From: Armatimonadota bacterium
GTDB lineage: Bacteria; Sysuimicrobiota; Sysuimicrobiia; Sysuimicrobiales; Humicultoraceae
Direction of reading: 5' to 3'
NCBI GenBank assembly: GCA_031081715.1
Contig: JAVHMA010000011.1
Span: forward strand, 1-64,000
Length of the DNA stretch: 64,000 bases
Position numbers and translations under genes: made by a program. Shown here in pieces: positions 52,067-60,679 of the stretch (position 1 is its first letter; each line of letters starts with the position of its first letter). The notes beneath the pieces are model-generated. The model saw nothing but the letters and a program-made list of their open reading frames with translations, was not told where the DNA came from and did no database searches.

Positions 52067-53059
52067 TCAGGCCGGCGCGCGCTGCCCGCCGCAGCCGGCG
52101 AGGATCGCGCGCAGGTCCTCCATCGTCATGTTGCCACCACTGAGGATCAGTCCGACCCGGCGATTGGCCACGCGGTCCCGCAGCCGCAGCGCGGCGGCCA
52201 CGGGCGACGCCCCGGCCAGCTCTGCGAGCTGGCCGGTCGTTTGGAGGAGGATTCGCACGCCGTCGGCCATCTCCTCGTCGCCGACCAGCACCATCTCGTC
52301 CAGGTGCTCCCACAGCATCGCCAGCGTGAGCGCGAACGGCGCCCGGGTCGCCAGGCCCTCGGCACGGGTGGAGAGCGCGTCGAACGCTACCCACCGCCGC
52401 TCGCGCCACGAGCGGGCCACGGCCGGGGCGCCCTCGGCCTGGACGCCGATCAGCACCAGGCGCGGGTTGAGGGTCTTGGCGGCGATCGCGTGTCCGCACG
52501 CGCCCGAGCCGCCGCCCACCGGGACGATCACTATCTCGAGGTCGGGGACCTCTTCGATGAGCTCGAGGCTCGCCGTAGCGACGCCGGCGATCAGGTGCGG
52601 CTCGTTGCCGGAGTGCACATACCGGTAGCCCTCGGCCGCGGCGGTGCGCTCCACCCACTCGCGTGCGTCGTCGAAGTCGGCTCCGACCTCCACGATCTCC
52701 GCGCCCAACTCGCGCATCGCCGCCAGCTTGACCGGGTTCGCGTCCCGCGGGACGCCGATGATCGCCCGCACGCCGAATAGCCGCGCGGCGAAGGCGATCG
52801 ACTGGCCGTGGTTGCCGGTGGAGGCCGAGATCACCCCGCGCCGGCGCTCCTCCGCCGGCAGCCGCGAGATCAAGTTGACGCCCCCGCGCACCTTGAAGGC
52901 GCGCGTCGGGTTCAGGTTCTCGCACTTCACGTACGCGCGGCAGCCCAGCATGCGGTCCAGCGCTGGCGAGGTCACCACGGGCGTAGGTCGGAGGTGCGGC
53001 GCGATGGCGCGACGCGCCGCCAGGACGTCGGTGAACTCCGGCCACCCTCGCGCGTCCAT
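52067..53059 (-). CDS. threonine/serine dehydratase-like PLP enzyme
   Basis: 330 residues, fold type II PLP family. The lysine that holds PLP lies in PTRAFKVRGGVNLI. SASTGNHGQSIAFAARLFG, VPVGGGSGACG (phosphate loop) and SGGNMTM are the remaining signatures. There is no ACT domain, so it is a catabolic-type dehydratase or a relative such as a hydroxy-amino-acid dehydratase. ATG 53059 is the start. It is 28 bases upstream of the URO-D family gene on the same strand, so the two are probably co-transcribed. Confidence 0.9.
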   Translation of the reverse strand: MDARGWPEFTDVLAARRAIAPHLRPTPVVTSPALDRMLGCRAYVKCENLNPTRAFKVRGGVNLISRLPAEERRRGVISASTGNHGQSIAFAARLFGVRAIIGVPRDANPVKLAAMRELGAEIVEVGADFDDAREWVERTAAAEGYRYVHSGNEPHLIAGVATASLELIEEVPDLEIVIVPVGGGSGACGHAIAAKTLNPRLVLIGVQAEGAPAVARSWRERRWVAFDALSTRAEGLATRAPFALTLAMLWEHLDEMVLVGDEEMADGVRILLQTTGQLAELAGASPVAAALRLRDRVANRRVGLILSGGNMTMEDLRAILAGCGGQRAPA

Positions 53060-53077
53060 GCCTGCGTCCTCGTGTGG

Positions 53078-53671
53078 CTACGGCACGAGCCGCATCGGGA
53101 AGTCCTCCACCAGGTAGAACCGACCCTCCAGGTAGTCCACGACCGACAGCGCCAGCTCCGGGAGCGCGTCCACCTGCTCGCGCGACGCCGCGACCTGCAG
53201 CAACGACGCCCGAAACGCGGAGAGGACCACGGGGTGACTGACCACCAGCGTCGTCCGGCCGTAGAACCGGTCGCCCACGGCCCGCAGCGCCGCCTCGAAC
53301 CGCGCCACCCCCTCGGCGAGCGACTCGCCGTCGGCGCTTGTGGTGTACGACTCGTACAGCCGGTCGAGCCACTCGTCGCGCTCCGCGGCGCCGCGCAGCA
53401 TTGCGGCCGTGCGCAGCTCGTCCAGGCCGTCGCGCTCATAGAGCGCGCTCGGCCGGGCCGCGGCGATCGCGGTGGCGGTGTCCAGGCACGCCCGCTGGGG
53501 GCTCGCGACGATGGCGTCGAAGTGGGGCAACCCCGCGGCGGCCAGCGCGACGTCCGCCGCGGCGTCGGCGTGCAACGGCGGGTCGCCTTCGTCGGCCAGG
53601 GTCCAGTCGACCGGCCCCCGGCAGAGCAGGAGCAGCCGGGTACGGAGGGGCTGCGCGGCGGTGAGATCCAT
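53078..53671 (-). CDS. histidine-phosphatase-fold protein with altered active site
   Basis: 197 residues. The fold resembles phosphoglycerate mutase-like phosphatases: a first strand LLLLCRGPVDW, PQRACLDTATAIAAA in place of SPxxRAxxTA, and VVSHPVVLSAF for the second catalytic histidine. The nucleophile motif RHGE is replaced: aligned to LVRHGEVDW it reads LLCRGPVDW, so R becomes Cys17, the phosphorylated His becomes Arg18 and E becomes Pro20. It is therefore likely a pseudo-phosphatase, though the second histidine persists. It lies 18 bases upstream of the PLP dehydratase on the same strand. Confidence 0.75.
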   Translation of the reverse strand: MDLTAAQPLRTRLLLLCRGPVDWTLADEGDPPLHADAAADVALAAAGLPHFDAIVASPQRACLDTATAIAAARPSALYERDGLDELRTAAMLRGAAERDEWLDRLYESYTTSADGESLAEGVARFEAALRAVGDRFYGRTTLVVSHPVVLSAFRASLLQVAASREQVDALPELALSVVDYLEGRFYLVEDFPMRLVP

Positions 53672-53738
53672 CGCGGCTCAGGCCCGGACGACTGCGGTCA
53701 GGCGCTCCAGGCGGCTCATTGCTCGTCCGTGGAAACGG

Positions 53739-54248
53739 TCAATCCAGCGCGCGCTTCATGTGCACCATGTAGGTCGAGAAGCCCAGCCGCTCCCAGAACG
53801 CCACGGCCTCCGTGTTCCTGGTGGCGACGGTCAGCTCGATCAGCGTCACGCCCTGCCCGCGCATCCAGAGCAGCAGGCCCTCCACCAGCCGCCGGCCCAC
53901 GCCCCTCCGCCGGTGCGCCTCGCGGATGACCACATCGTGGATGTACCCGCGGCGGCGGTTGACGAAGAACGCCGGCAGTAGCGAGATGCGCCCCACCGCG
54001 TAGCCGACAAGCCGTGTCCCCTCGGCGCCCACCAGCGCGAGCGCGTCGTCCCGCCCGAGCAGCGAGCGCACGAAGTAGCGATACTCGTCCCGCCAGTCGC
54101 CCGACGGCGCGAACGCGGGGTCGAGTCGCGCGTGGTGGAGGGCCAGCTCACCCCAGATCGAGACGATCTCGGGGATGTCCTGGGCCGTCGCCGGTCGGAT
54201 CACGTATCCCGACGCGACGTCGGCCGGCATTCGTCTCGGCACCGCCAT
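53739..54248 (-). CDS. GNAT family N-acetyltransferase
   Basis: 169 residues. The GNAT acetyl-CoA loop appears in VIREAHRRRGVGRRLVEGLLLWM (R-R-G-V-G-R pattern), followed by ATRNTEAVAFWERLGF, the usual family end. The start of the domain has YVIRPATAQDIPEIVSIWGELALHHARLDP. The substrate is unknown; a small amine or a protein N-terminus. ATG 54248 follows GGGAGGCCGC; the GTG before it is the alternative. It is divergent from the bactofilin-like gene. Confidence 0.9.
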   Translation of the reverse strand: MAVPRRMPADVASGYVIRPATAQDIPEIVSIWGELALHHARLDPAFAPSGDWRDEYRYFVRSLLGRDDALALVGAEGTRLVGYAVGRISLLPAFFVNRRRGYIHDVVIREAHRRRGVGRRLVEGLLLWMRGQGVTLIELTVATRNTEAVAFWERLGFSTYMVHMKRALD

Positions 54249-54374
54249 CACGCGGCCTCCCGGGCTCTTGGGGAGGGGTTCTGCCGGATGGGGGTGACTC
54301 CTCTACCGGCCGGATGCCGGCTGCCCGCCGGGCTGGTATTGTCGTAGACAGCAGACGTCCCCGGAGGTGTCGCG

Positions 54375-55541
54375 ATGGGAGCCCGCTCTGCGCTCGCGGC
54401 GATGGCGCTGGTCCTGGTGGTTGGGGCCGTGCCAGCGGCCGCGATGGAGCTGCGCGTGGGGCCCGCGGCCCGTGTGGCCGCTGGCGAGACGGTCGCCGAC
54501 GACGTGTACGCGGCCGGGCCCTGGGTGGTCGTCGGCGGCCGTGTGCGCGGGGACCTGATCGCCGCCGGCGGGCACGTGGACCACGCCGGCCAGGTAGACG
54601 GCGACCTGGTCGCGGCTGCCGGCACGGTGACCGCCTCTGGCCGGGTCGGCGCCGCGATCCGGCTCGTCGGCGGGAACGTGATCCTGCGCGGCGCCGTGGG
54701 GGGCGACGTCGTGGCCGCCGCCGGCACCCTGCTGCTGGTCGAGACCGCCGAGGTCGCCCGCGACATGGCGGTCGTCGGGGGCACGATCACGCTCATGGGC
54801 ACCGTGGGGCGGCACGCCCGGCTCGCGGCGGAACGCGTGGAGATCGGCGGGACAATCGTCGGCGACCTCTCGGTCACCGCCGCCGAGATCGCCCTCGCTC
54901 CGACCGCGCTCGTGCGCGGGAACGTGCTCTACCGCAGCAACCGCCCCATCGTGATGGCGCCCGGCGCGCGGGTGCTGGGCCGCGTCGAACAGCTCACGTA
55001 CCCGCCGCGGCCGGCGCCGCCGCAGGGAACGCTGCGCGCGCTTCGCATCGGGCTCGGCATCGCCGACTTCGTCTGGATGCTCGTGGTGGCGCTGGTGCTG
55101 GTGGCGCTCGCGCCCTCAGTGGTCCAGGCCACGGCCGACGTGCTGCGCGCGCGGCCGTGGGCCTCGCTGGGGTGGGGCGCCCTGCTGCTGGTCGCCACGC
55201 CGGTGGCGGTCGTCGTGCTGTTCGTGATGGTGCTCGGCATCCCGGTGGGGATGCTGCTCGTCGTCGCCCAGGTGCTGGGGCTGTTCGTGAGCCACGCGGC
55301 CGCGGGCCTGGCGTTCGGGCAGGCCGTGGCGCCCCGGTTGGGGTCGCGGTACGCCGCGGTCGCGCTCGGCGTGGCCGTCGTCGCCGTGCTCACCAGCCTG
55401 CCCTTCGTCGGCTGGCTGCTGCGACTGGTCGTCGTCGCGCTGGGCTTCGGGGCGGTCGTCCTGACGCTCTGGCAGCGCCGTGCGCCGGCCCCGCCGGGCT
55501 CGCCGGCCCCGCTCCCGCCCGTCCCGAAGGCCGTCGCCTGA
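54375..55541 (+). CDS. bactofilin-like exported protein with membrane C-terminus
   Basis: 388 residues. A signal peptide (MGARSALAAMALVLVVGAVP, cleavage near AAAM) precedes a right-handed beta-helix-like region (about 25-200) of repeated GxVxGDLxAAGGxV units such as GGRVRGDLIAAGGHVDHAGQVDGDL, the bactofilin/polymer-forming pattern. The C-terminal half has about four hydrophobic helices (about 225-370), as in DUF8173-type polymer-forming membrane proteins. The beta-helix is probably outside the cytoplasm, which differs from cytosolic bactofilins. ATG 54375 follows CCGGAGGTGTCGC. Confidence 0.85.
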   Translation: MGARSALAAMALVLVVGAVPAAAMELRVGPAARVAAGETVADDVYAAGPWVVVGGRVRGDLIAAGGHVDHAGQVDGDLVAAAGTVTASGRVGAAIRLVGGNVILRGAVGGDVVAAAGTLLLVETAEVARDMAVVGGTITLMGTVGRHARLAAERVEIGGTIVGDLSVTAAEIALAPTALVRGNVLYRSNRPIVMAPGARVLGRVEQLTYPPRPAPPQGTLRALRIGLGIADFVWMLVVALVLVALAPSVVQATADVLRARPWASLGWGALLLVATPVAVVVLFVMVLGIPVGMLLVVAQVLGLFVSHAAAGLAFGQAVAPRLGSRYAAVALGVAVVAVLTSLPFVGWLLRLVVVALGFGAVVLTLWQRRAPAPPGSPAPLPPVPKAVA

Positions 55542-55642
55542 GGCCGGGCCCGGGCGGGCCCGCGGACTAAACGCGCCGCCCGCGCCGGCCGTCTATGCGG
55601 GTAAAGGTCGGGCGGCGCGGCCGCCCGGGCGTGAGGCGGACC

Positions 55643-57109
55643 ATGCAGCAGGCGCTCGCAAAGTTTGTGCCGTCGGCGTCGGAGCCGTGGGACCGCGCCA
55701 GGGCGGCGCACCTGCTCAACCGGGCCGGATTCGGCGGTCGGCCCGACGAGATCGACCGGATCGTCCGCATCGGCATGGACGCCGCGGTCGAGGAGCTCGT
55801 CGCCATCGACCGCGTCCCCGAGACGACGGCGCCGCCCGACTTCTCGGCGTTGCGCGCGGCATGGGCCGCCGCAGCCGCGCTCACCCCGGCGAACTCCACC
55901 GAGCGCCAGCGCTTCGAGGCCCGCGTCACCGCGCAGCGGCTGGACAACCAGAAGCTGCAGGAGCTGCGCGAGTGGTGGACCGCGCACATGCTCCGCACGC
56001 GGCGGCCGCTCCAGGAGCGCATGGTGTTGTTCTGGCACGGCCTGCTGGTCTCGGGACGGCCCGAAGTGCGCCTGGCCGAGACGCTCTACATCCAGAACGA
56101 GCTGTTCCGCCGGATGGCGCTCGGCAACTACAAGGCCCTCGTCCTGGCGATCTGTCGCGATCCAGCGATGCTCCAGTACCTGGACAACGAGAGCAACCGC
56201 AAGGGCCGACCGAACGAGAACTTCGCCCGCGAGCTGCTCGAGCTGTTCACGCTCGGCATCGGCAACTACACGGAGCAAGACGTGAAGGAGGCGGCCCGGG
56301 CCTTCACCGGCTGGACGCGGCGCGGCTACACGTTCTTCTTCGACGCCCGCCAGCACGACGACGGCCCCAAGACCTTCCTGGGGCGCACCGGCAACCTGGA
56401 CGGCGGCGACGTCGTGGAGATCATCTTCGCGCAGCCCGCGGCGGCACGGTTCCTGCCGCGGCGACTGTTCGAGGCGTTCGCCTACCTGCGGCCCGAGGAC
56501 GAGGTGATCGACGCGCTCGCCGAGGTCTTCCGGGCGTCGAACTTCGAGGTGGCGCCGGTGGTGCGCGCGATCTTGACCTCGCGTGTCTTCTACTCGCCGC
56601 GCGCGATGCGCACCCAGGTCAAGAGCCCGGTGCAGCTCGTCGTGGGCGCGGTCCGGCAGCTCGGGCTCGAGGATGCGCCACTGCCGCAGCTTGTCCGCGC
56701 GATGGACCTGATGGGTCAGGCGCTCTTCATCCCGCCCCACGTCGGCGGGTGGCCGCGCGGCGAGTCGTGGATTACCACCAGCACGCTGCTCGTGCGCTAC
56801 AACTTCTCCGGCTTGCTGCTGACCGGCGGCATGCCGGGCGTGGCGCGGCGCGCCGCGGTCCCCCCAGCCCTGCCGCCGGAGGCGGCGCGCGCGTGCGAGG
56901 CCGCCCGGACCGCGGGCGAGGTCACCGACCGGCTGGTCGACCGGCTCGTGGGACGCGCGCTGGGCGCCGACCGGCGCCGCGCGCTCGTCCGGGCCCTGGG
57001 CGCCTCGGACGCCGCATCGCCCTTCGCGCTGGACGGCGGCGAGAGCGAGCGGCGCGTGCGTAGCGCGCTGCACCTGCTGATGTCCACCCCCGAGTACCAG
57101 CTCGCCTGA
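55643..57109 (+). CDS. DUF1800 family protein
   Basis: About 488 residues. Family markers are AAHLLNRAGFGGRPDEIDRIVRIGMDAAVEELV at the N-terminus, ERMVLFWHGLLVSG, NENFARELLELFTLGIGNYTEQDVKEAARAFTGWT and the end MSTPEYQLA. DUF1800 proteins are regularly paired with DUF1501 proteins and are thought to be exported or envelope proteins of unknown activity. ATG 55643 has a GAGGCGG just before it and starts in the conserved region; ATG 55595 adds sixteen arginine-rich residues. The partner gene begins 13 bases after its stop. Confidence 0.9.
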   Translation: MQQALAKFVPSASEPWDRARAAHLLNRAGFGGRPDEIDRIVRIGMDAAVEELVAIDRVPETTAPPDFSALRAAWAAAAALTPANSTERQRFEARVTAQRLDNQKLQELREWWTAHMLRTRRPLQERMVLFWHGLLVSGRPEVRLAETLYIQNELFRRMALGNYKALVLAICRDPAMLQYLDNESNRKGRPNENFARELLELFTLGIGNYTEQDVKEAARAFTGWTRRGYTFFFDARQHDDGPKTFLGRTGNLDGGDVVEIIFAQPAAARFLPRRLFEAFAYLRPEDEVIDALAEVFRASNFEVAPVVRAILTSRVFYSPRAMRTQVKSPVQLVVGAVRQLGLEDAPLPQLVRAMDLMGQALFIPPHVGGWPRGESWITTSTLLVRYNFSGLLLTGGMPGVARRAAVPPALPPEAARACEAARTAGEVTDRLVDRLVGRALGADRRRALVRALGASDAASPFALDGGESERRVRSALHLLMSTPEYQLA

Positions 57110-57122
57110 GAGGAGCGCGACC

Positions 57123-58388
57123 GTGATCAGCGGGATGACGCGACGGGAGTTCATCCGCAAAGGGCTCACGATCGTGGCGATGGGCGCCACCGCGCCGTCG
57201 TTCCTGACCCGGACCGCGCTCGCGATGGGGCACCCCTTCGACCTGGCCCAGGTGACCAGCCGGCCGGGTGTGCCAGACGACCACGTGCTGGTCGTCGTGC
57301 AGATGGGCGGCGGGAACGACGGGTTGAACACGCTGGTGCCCTTCGCCGACGACGCGTACTACCGCGCGCGGCCGCGCCTGGCGGTCCCGCGCGGGCAGGT
57401 CATCCGGCTGAACGACGAGCTCGGCCTCCACCCGCGGATGACCGCGTTCAAGGAGCTCTACGACCGCGGCGCGGCGGCGATCATCCAGGGCGTCGGCTAT
57501 CCCAACCCCAGCCGGTCGCACTTCAAGTCCATGGAGATCTGGCAGTCGGCCGACCCCGATGGCCGCACGCTGCGTGTGGGCTGGATCGGGCGCTACTTCG
57601 ACAGCAAGTGCCCGACCTGTGAGGTACCCGCCGCCGGGGTGAACGTCGGCCCGACGATGCCGCTGGCGATGCGGTCTGACGGCGGCCAGGCCGTGAGTTT
57701 GGAGACCCCCGAGGCCTTCCAGTGGATGCCGAGCCTGGACGGCAGCGGCGCGCGCGAGGAGCTGGAGCTGTTCAAGATCCTCAACGCCCCTGCGCCCAAC
57801 GAGCCTGGTACCATCGACTTCCTGCGCCACACCGCGATGAACGCCGTCGTCGCCTCGGAGCAGGTCCGTGACGCCGTCCGGCGGTACCGCGGCGGCGCGG
57901 ACTACCCCAACACGCGGTTCGGGGCGAGCTTGCGCCTGATCGCGCAGATGATCGCTGGGGGGTTGCCGACGAAGGTGTACTACGCGCACATGACCGGCTT
58001 CGACACGCACGCCGCGCAGCAGGGCGCCCACGACGCGCTCCTCGAGCAGCTCTCCGCCGGCGTCGCCGCATTCCTCCGCGACCTGGAGGCGCAGGGCAAC
58101 GCCGAGCGCGTGCTCGTCGTGGCGTTTTCTGAGTTCGGCCGCCGCGTGGCGGAGAACGGCAGCGGCGGGACCGACCACGGCACCGCCGCTCCGATGTTCG
58201 CCTTCGGCCCGCGCGTACGGCCCGGGCTGCACGGCCGTCATCCCAGCCTGACCGACCTCGCCGACGGCGACCTGCGCCACCACGTGGACTTCCGCTCGGT
58301 GTACGCCACGATCTTGGAGCGCTGGCTGGGGGCCGACCCCGCGGCGATCCTCGGCGCGCCGTTCGAGCGGGTGCCCTTCCTGGCGTAG
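57123..58388 (+). CDS. DUF1501 family protein (Tat-exported)
   Basis: 421 residues. The N-terminus TRREFIRKGLTIVAMGATAPSFL is a twin-arginine signal (RR-x-F-I). The body has VVVQMGGGNDGLNTLVPFADDAYYRARPRLAV, HFKSMEIWQSA, MTGFDTHAAQQGAHDALLEQLS and EFGRRVAENGSGGTDHGTAAPMFAFG, all diagnostic of DUF1501, a sulfatase/alkaline phosphatase-like fold. It is coupled to DUF1800 upstream. Together they probably form an exported complex with an unknown substrate. Confidence 0.92.
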   Translation: MISGMTRREFIRKGLTIVAMGATAPSFLTRTALAMGHPFDLAQVTSRPGVPDDHVLVVVQMGGGNDGLNTLVPFADDAYYRARPRLAVPRGQVIRLNDELGLHPRMTAFKELYDRGAAAIIQGVGYPNPSRSHFKSMEIWQSADPDGRTLRVGWIGRYFDSKCPTCEVPAAGVNVGPTMPLAMRSDGGQAVSLETPEAFQWMPSLDGSGAREELELFKILNAPAPNEPGTIDFLRHTAMNAVVASEQVRDAVRRYRGGADYPNTRFGASLRLIAQMIAGGLPTKVYYAHMTGFDTHAAQQGAHDALLEQLSAGVAAFLRDLEAQGNAERVLVVAFSEFGRRVAENGSGGTDHGTAAPMFAFGPRVRPGLHGRHPSLTDLADGDLRHHVDFRSVYATILERWLGADPAAILGAPFERVPFLA

Positions 58389-58438
58389 CGCGTGCGACCG
58401 GCGGGGAGGCAGGCGGTCCACGCCGAACCCTCTCGCGT

Positions 58439-59389
58439 GTGGACCATATCGAGCCCCTGAGCGCGACCGCGGCCGCAGCGCTCGAGGTCGCCCGCGAGGC
58501 CGCGGCGCTCGCCGCCTCCGAGCTCGGCTCCTCGCGCGAACTGAAGGACGTCCGGCTCAAGACGCCCACGGACCTGGTCACCCGCACCGATCACGAGGTG
58601 GAGCGGCTCATCACCCGCCGCCTGCTCGCGCGCTTCCCGGGTCACGCGGTGCTCGGCGAGGAGGGCGGCGCCGCGCACGAGGCGGCCGCGGGCGCTCCTC
58701 GCTGGATCATCGACCCCATCGACGGCACGTCCAACTTCGCCCATGGCGTGCCGTGGTTTGGGATCTCGATCGCGCTCGAGGAGGCGGGTGTGGTGCGCTG
58801 CGGGGTCGTGGCGGTGCCGCCGCTCGGCGAGTTCTTCGTGGCCGAGCGCGACCGGGGCGCGTACCAGGTGGGGCCCGATGGTGCGTTTGTACGCCTGCGC
58901 GTGTCCCCGATCGAGACGATCAATCAGGCGCTCGTGGCGACCGGGTTGCCGCGCGAGCCCCTGCGGAGCTGGCACGTGCCCACGATTCTCAGGGTGGCGA
59001 TGCGCGCGCTCGAGGTGCGCATCATGGGCGCGGCGGCGGTCCACCTGGCCTATGTTGCCGCGGGCCGGCTCCACGCGTTCTGGGAGCCGGGGTTGTTCCC
59101 GTGGGACGTGGCCGCGGGCGTGCTCCTGGTCGAGGAGGCCGGCGGCCGTGTGACGGACTGGCGCGGCCGGCCGCTCCGGATGCCCGGGGGCCGGCTCCTG
59201 GCGTCCAACGGCCCGCTGCACGCGATGATGATGGCGCTGCTGATGGAGCCTAGCGAGGGCCCACGCGGCCAGCCGGCGCGGCCCGCCGTGCGCCCGGCCC
59301 GCCCACGAGCCCGCGTGCCACGAGCAGGAGCTGCCAGATCGCGGCGAGCGCCAGCACCGCGTACGCGGCGCCGTAGGCGGCCACGGTAA
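58439..59389 (+). CDS. inositol monophosphatase family protein
   Basis: 316 residues. The metal and substrate sites of the IMPase superfamily are clear: DLVTRTDHEVERLI, VLGEEGG (Glu), WIIDPIDGTSNFAHGVPWF (Asp-x-x-Asp-Gly) and the distal LFPWDVAAGVLLVEEAGG (Trp-Asp). It hydrolyses a phosphate from inositol phosphate, a sugar phosphate or PAP. From about residue 270 a proline/arginine-rich tail is added; the region it covers overlaps the opposite-strand gene, so this tail may be translation beyond the true function. GTG 58439 is the start. No ribosome binding site is obvious. Confidence 0.88.
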   Translation: MDHIEPLSATAAAALEVAREAAALAASELGSSRELKDVRLKTPTDLVTRTDHEVERLITRRLLARFPGHAVLGEEGGAAHEAAAGAPRWIIDPIDGTSNFAHGVPWFGISIALEEAGVVRCGVVAVPPLGEFFVAERDRGAYQVGPDGAFVRLRVSPIETINQALVATGLPREPLRSWHVPTILRVAMRALEVRIMGAAAVHLAYVAAGRLHAFWEPGLFPWDVAAGVLLVEEAGGRVTDWRGRPLRMPGGRLLASNGPLHAMMMALLMEPSEGPRGQPARPAVRPARPRARVPRAGAARSRRAPAPRTRRRRRPR

Positions 59390-60512
59390 CGAGGTCCGGC
59401 GCGCCGGTCGCGCCCGCGAAGAGCGCCCCGTCGTCGAGCGCCACCACCGCGGCGTGCGCGGTGGCCGCCACGGGGAGCGCGACGAGCACCAGCGCCCACC
59501 ACCGGCCGGGCGCCGTCGGCGGGCCGACCACCCACGACGGCGCCAGCACGTCCACGTCCGCGCCGGCCAGCGCGGTCCGCAGCAACAGGATGCGACGCAG
59601 GCGGAACAGCACGGTCAGCGCGAGCGCCCCGGCGATCATCGGGTAGAGGCGTAGCCAGCCGTCGGGTCCGGTCGGCAGCCAGGCCAGACGGGCGGCGAGC
59701 GCGGCCCGGCCGGCGTCGGCTTCGCGCTGGCGCGCGCGAAGCCGTTCGGCACGCGCCGCGGCCGCCTGGCCGCGCGCCGCCAGACCCCCGCGCGCCTCGG
59801 CCAGCCGCGCGTCGAGGCCGCGTAGCGTCTCGTCGATACCTCTGCTCCACTCCGCCGCGCCCGACGAAGCCGGGCCGAATCCGGCCGGTCCGCCGAGCCG
59901 TTCCCAGAACCTGGGGTCCGCCGCGAGCGCCTCCCGAAGCACGCTGTTGAGCGCGAGCACGCTGGGCCCCAGGCTCTGCGCGGCGAGCCTGACCGCTTCC
60001 CTGACCTCGGGTGGCGCCTCGCCCAGCGCGCGCAGAGGCTCCAGCGTACCGTCCGCGGCCAGGGCGAGTGCCTCGACCCGCTGGCCGATCTGCCGGCGGA
60101 TCGCTTCCTCGACCGTCTCCGAGACGGTCTGGCCCTCTGGGGTCTGTAGCGAGATCGTCGCCTTCAAAGGGTCGCCGCCGGCGGCTGATGCGAGTCCTCT
60201 GTCGAACAAATCCGCGACCGCACGGTGGAGTTGCGCGGGCGCCAGGGCGAGCTCGCGCCGCAATCGCCCCAGCCCGGCGGTGGCCTGCTCCACCGCGTGC
60301 CCGGCCGCGGCTGCCGTCTCCTGCTCGCGCTCTGCCGCCGCCAGCGCCGCGGCAAGCGGTCCGGCCGCGGCCCGCGCCTGGTGGATCGGGAGCAGCACCA
60401 GCAGGTGGAGCAGGGCGAGCGCGACCAGCACCGCGCCGAGGAAGGCCTGGAAGGCCCGCACCTCGGCCGCGTAGGCCGCGATGACTCGGTCACGATCGGA
60501 AGGGTTCGCCAC
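59250..60512 (-). CDS. coiled-coil membrane protein of unknown function
   Basis: 420 residues: one hydrophobic helix near the N-terminus (about 22-44), a long alpha-helical, probably coiled-coil, exposed part (about 50-270) with many alanine, arginine and glutamate residues, then three hydrophobic helices (about 285-405) and a basic tail. No enzymatic motif is present. GTG 60512 follows GGAGCGTGGC. The 3' end overlaps the inositol monophosphatase gene convergently by 140 bases. Its promoter region is shared with the TetR-menF-menD operon, from which it diverges. Confidence 0.68.
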   Translation of the reverse strand: MANPSDRDRVIAAYAAEVRAFQAFLGAVLVALALLHLLVLLPIHQARAAAGPLAAALAAAEREQETAAAAGHAVEQATAGLGRLRRELALAPAQLHRAVADLFDRGLASAAGGDPLKATISLQTPEGQTVSETVEEAIRRQIGQRVEALALAADGTLEPLRALGEAPPEVREAVRLAAQSLGPSVLALNSVLREALAADPRFWERLGGPAGFGPASSGAAEWSRGIDETLRGLDARLAEARGGLAARGQAAAARAERLRARQREADAGRAALAARLAWLPTGPDGWLRLYPMIAGALALTVLFRLRRILLLRTALAGADVDVLAPSWVVGPPTAPGRWWALVLVALPVAATAHAAVVALDDGALFAGATGAPDLVTVAAYGAAYAVLALAAIWQLLLVARGLVGGPGARRAAPAGRVGPR

Positions 60513-60644
60513 GCCACGCTCCGTCAGCCCGTGGGCCGGCTGCCGGCTAGTTTTGCCGCCTGGCCTGGCTATGCCTCCTGACCCCGCCACGGCGATCCTG
60601 GCAGTCAGCTCTCGAACCCAGGCCAGCGCCTCGACGCCGCCCCC

Positions 60645-60673
60645 TGGATTAGACCGACGCGTCGGTCTACAAT
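60645..60673 (+). promoter_or_regulatory. predicted promoter of the tetR-menF-menD operon
   Basis: A -10 element TACAAT (60668-60673) lies 17 bases after a weak -35-like TGGATT (60645-60650), with the palindrome filling the spacer. The expected transcription start falls about seven bases downstream, at or next to the GTG start of the regulator (60680), so the transcript may be leaderless or nearly so. Confidence 0.5.
60650..60669. promoter_or_regulatory. TetR-type operator palindrome
   Basis: TAGACCGACGCGTCGGTCTA is a perfect 20-bp palindrome just upstream of the TetR-family gene. It is followed at once by a TACAAT -10-like hexamer (60668-60673) that overlaps its end, so a bound repressor would block RNA polymerase. 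Length and symmetry are typical of TetR/AcrR operators, and autoregulation is the expected function. Confidence 0.8.
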
Positions 60674-60679
60674 TGGAGC

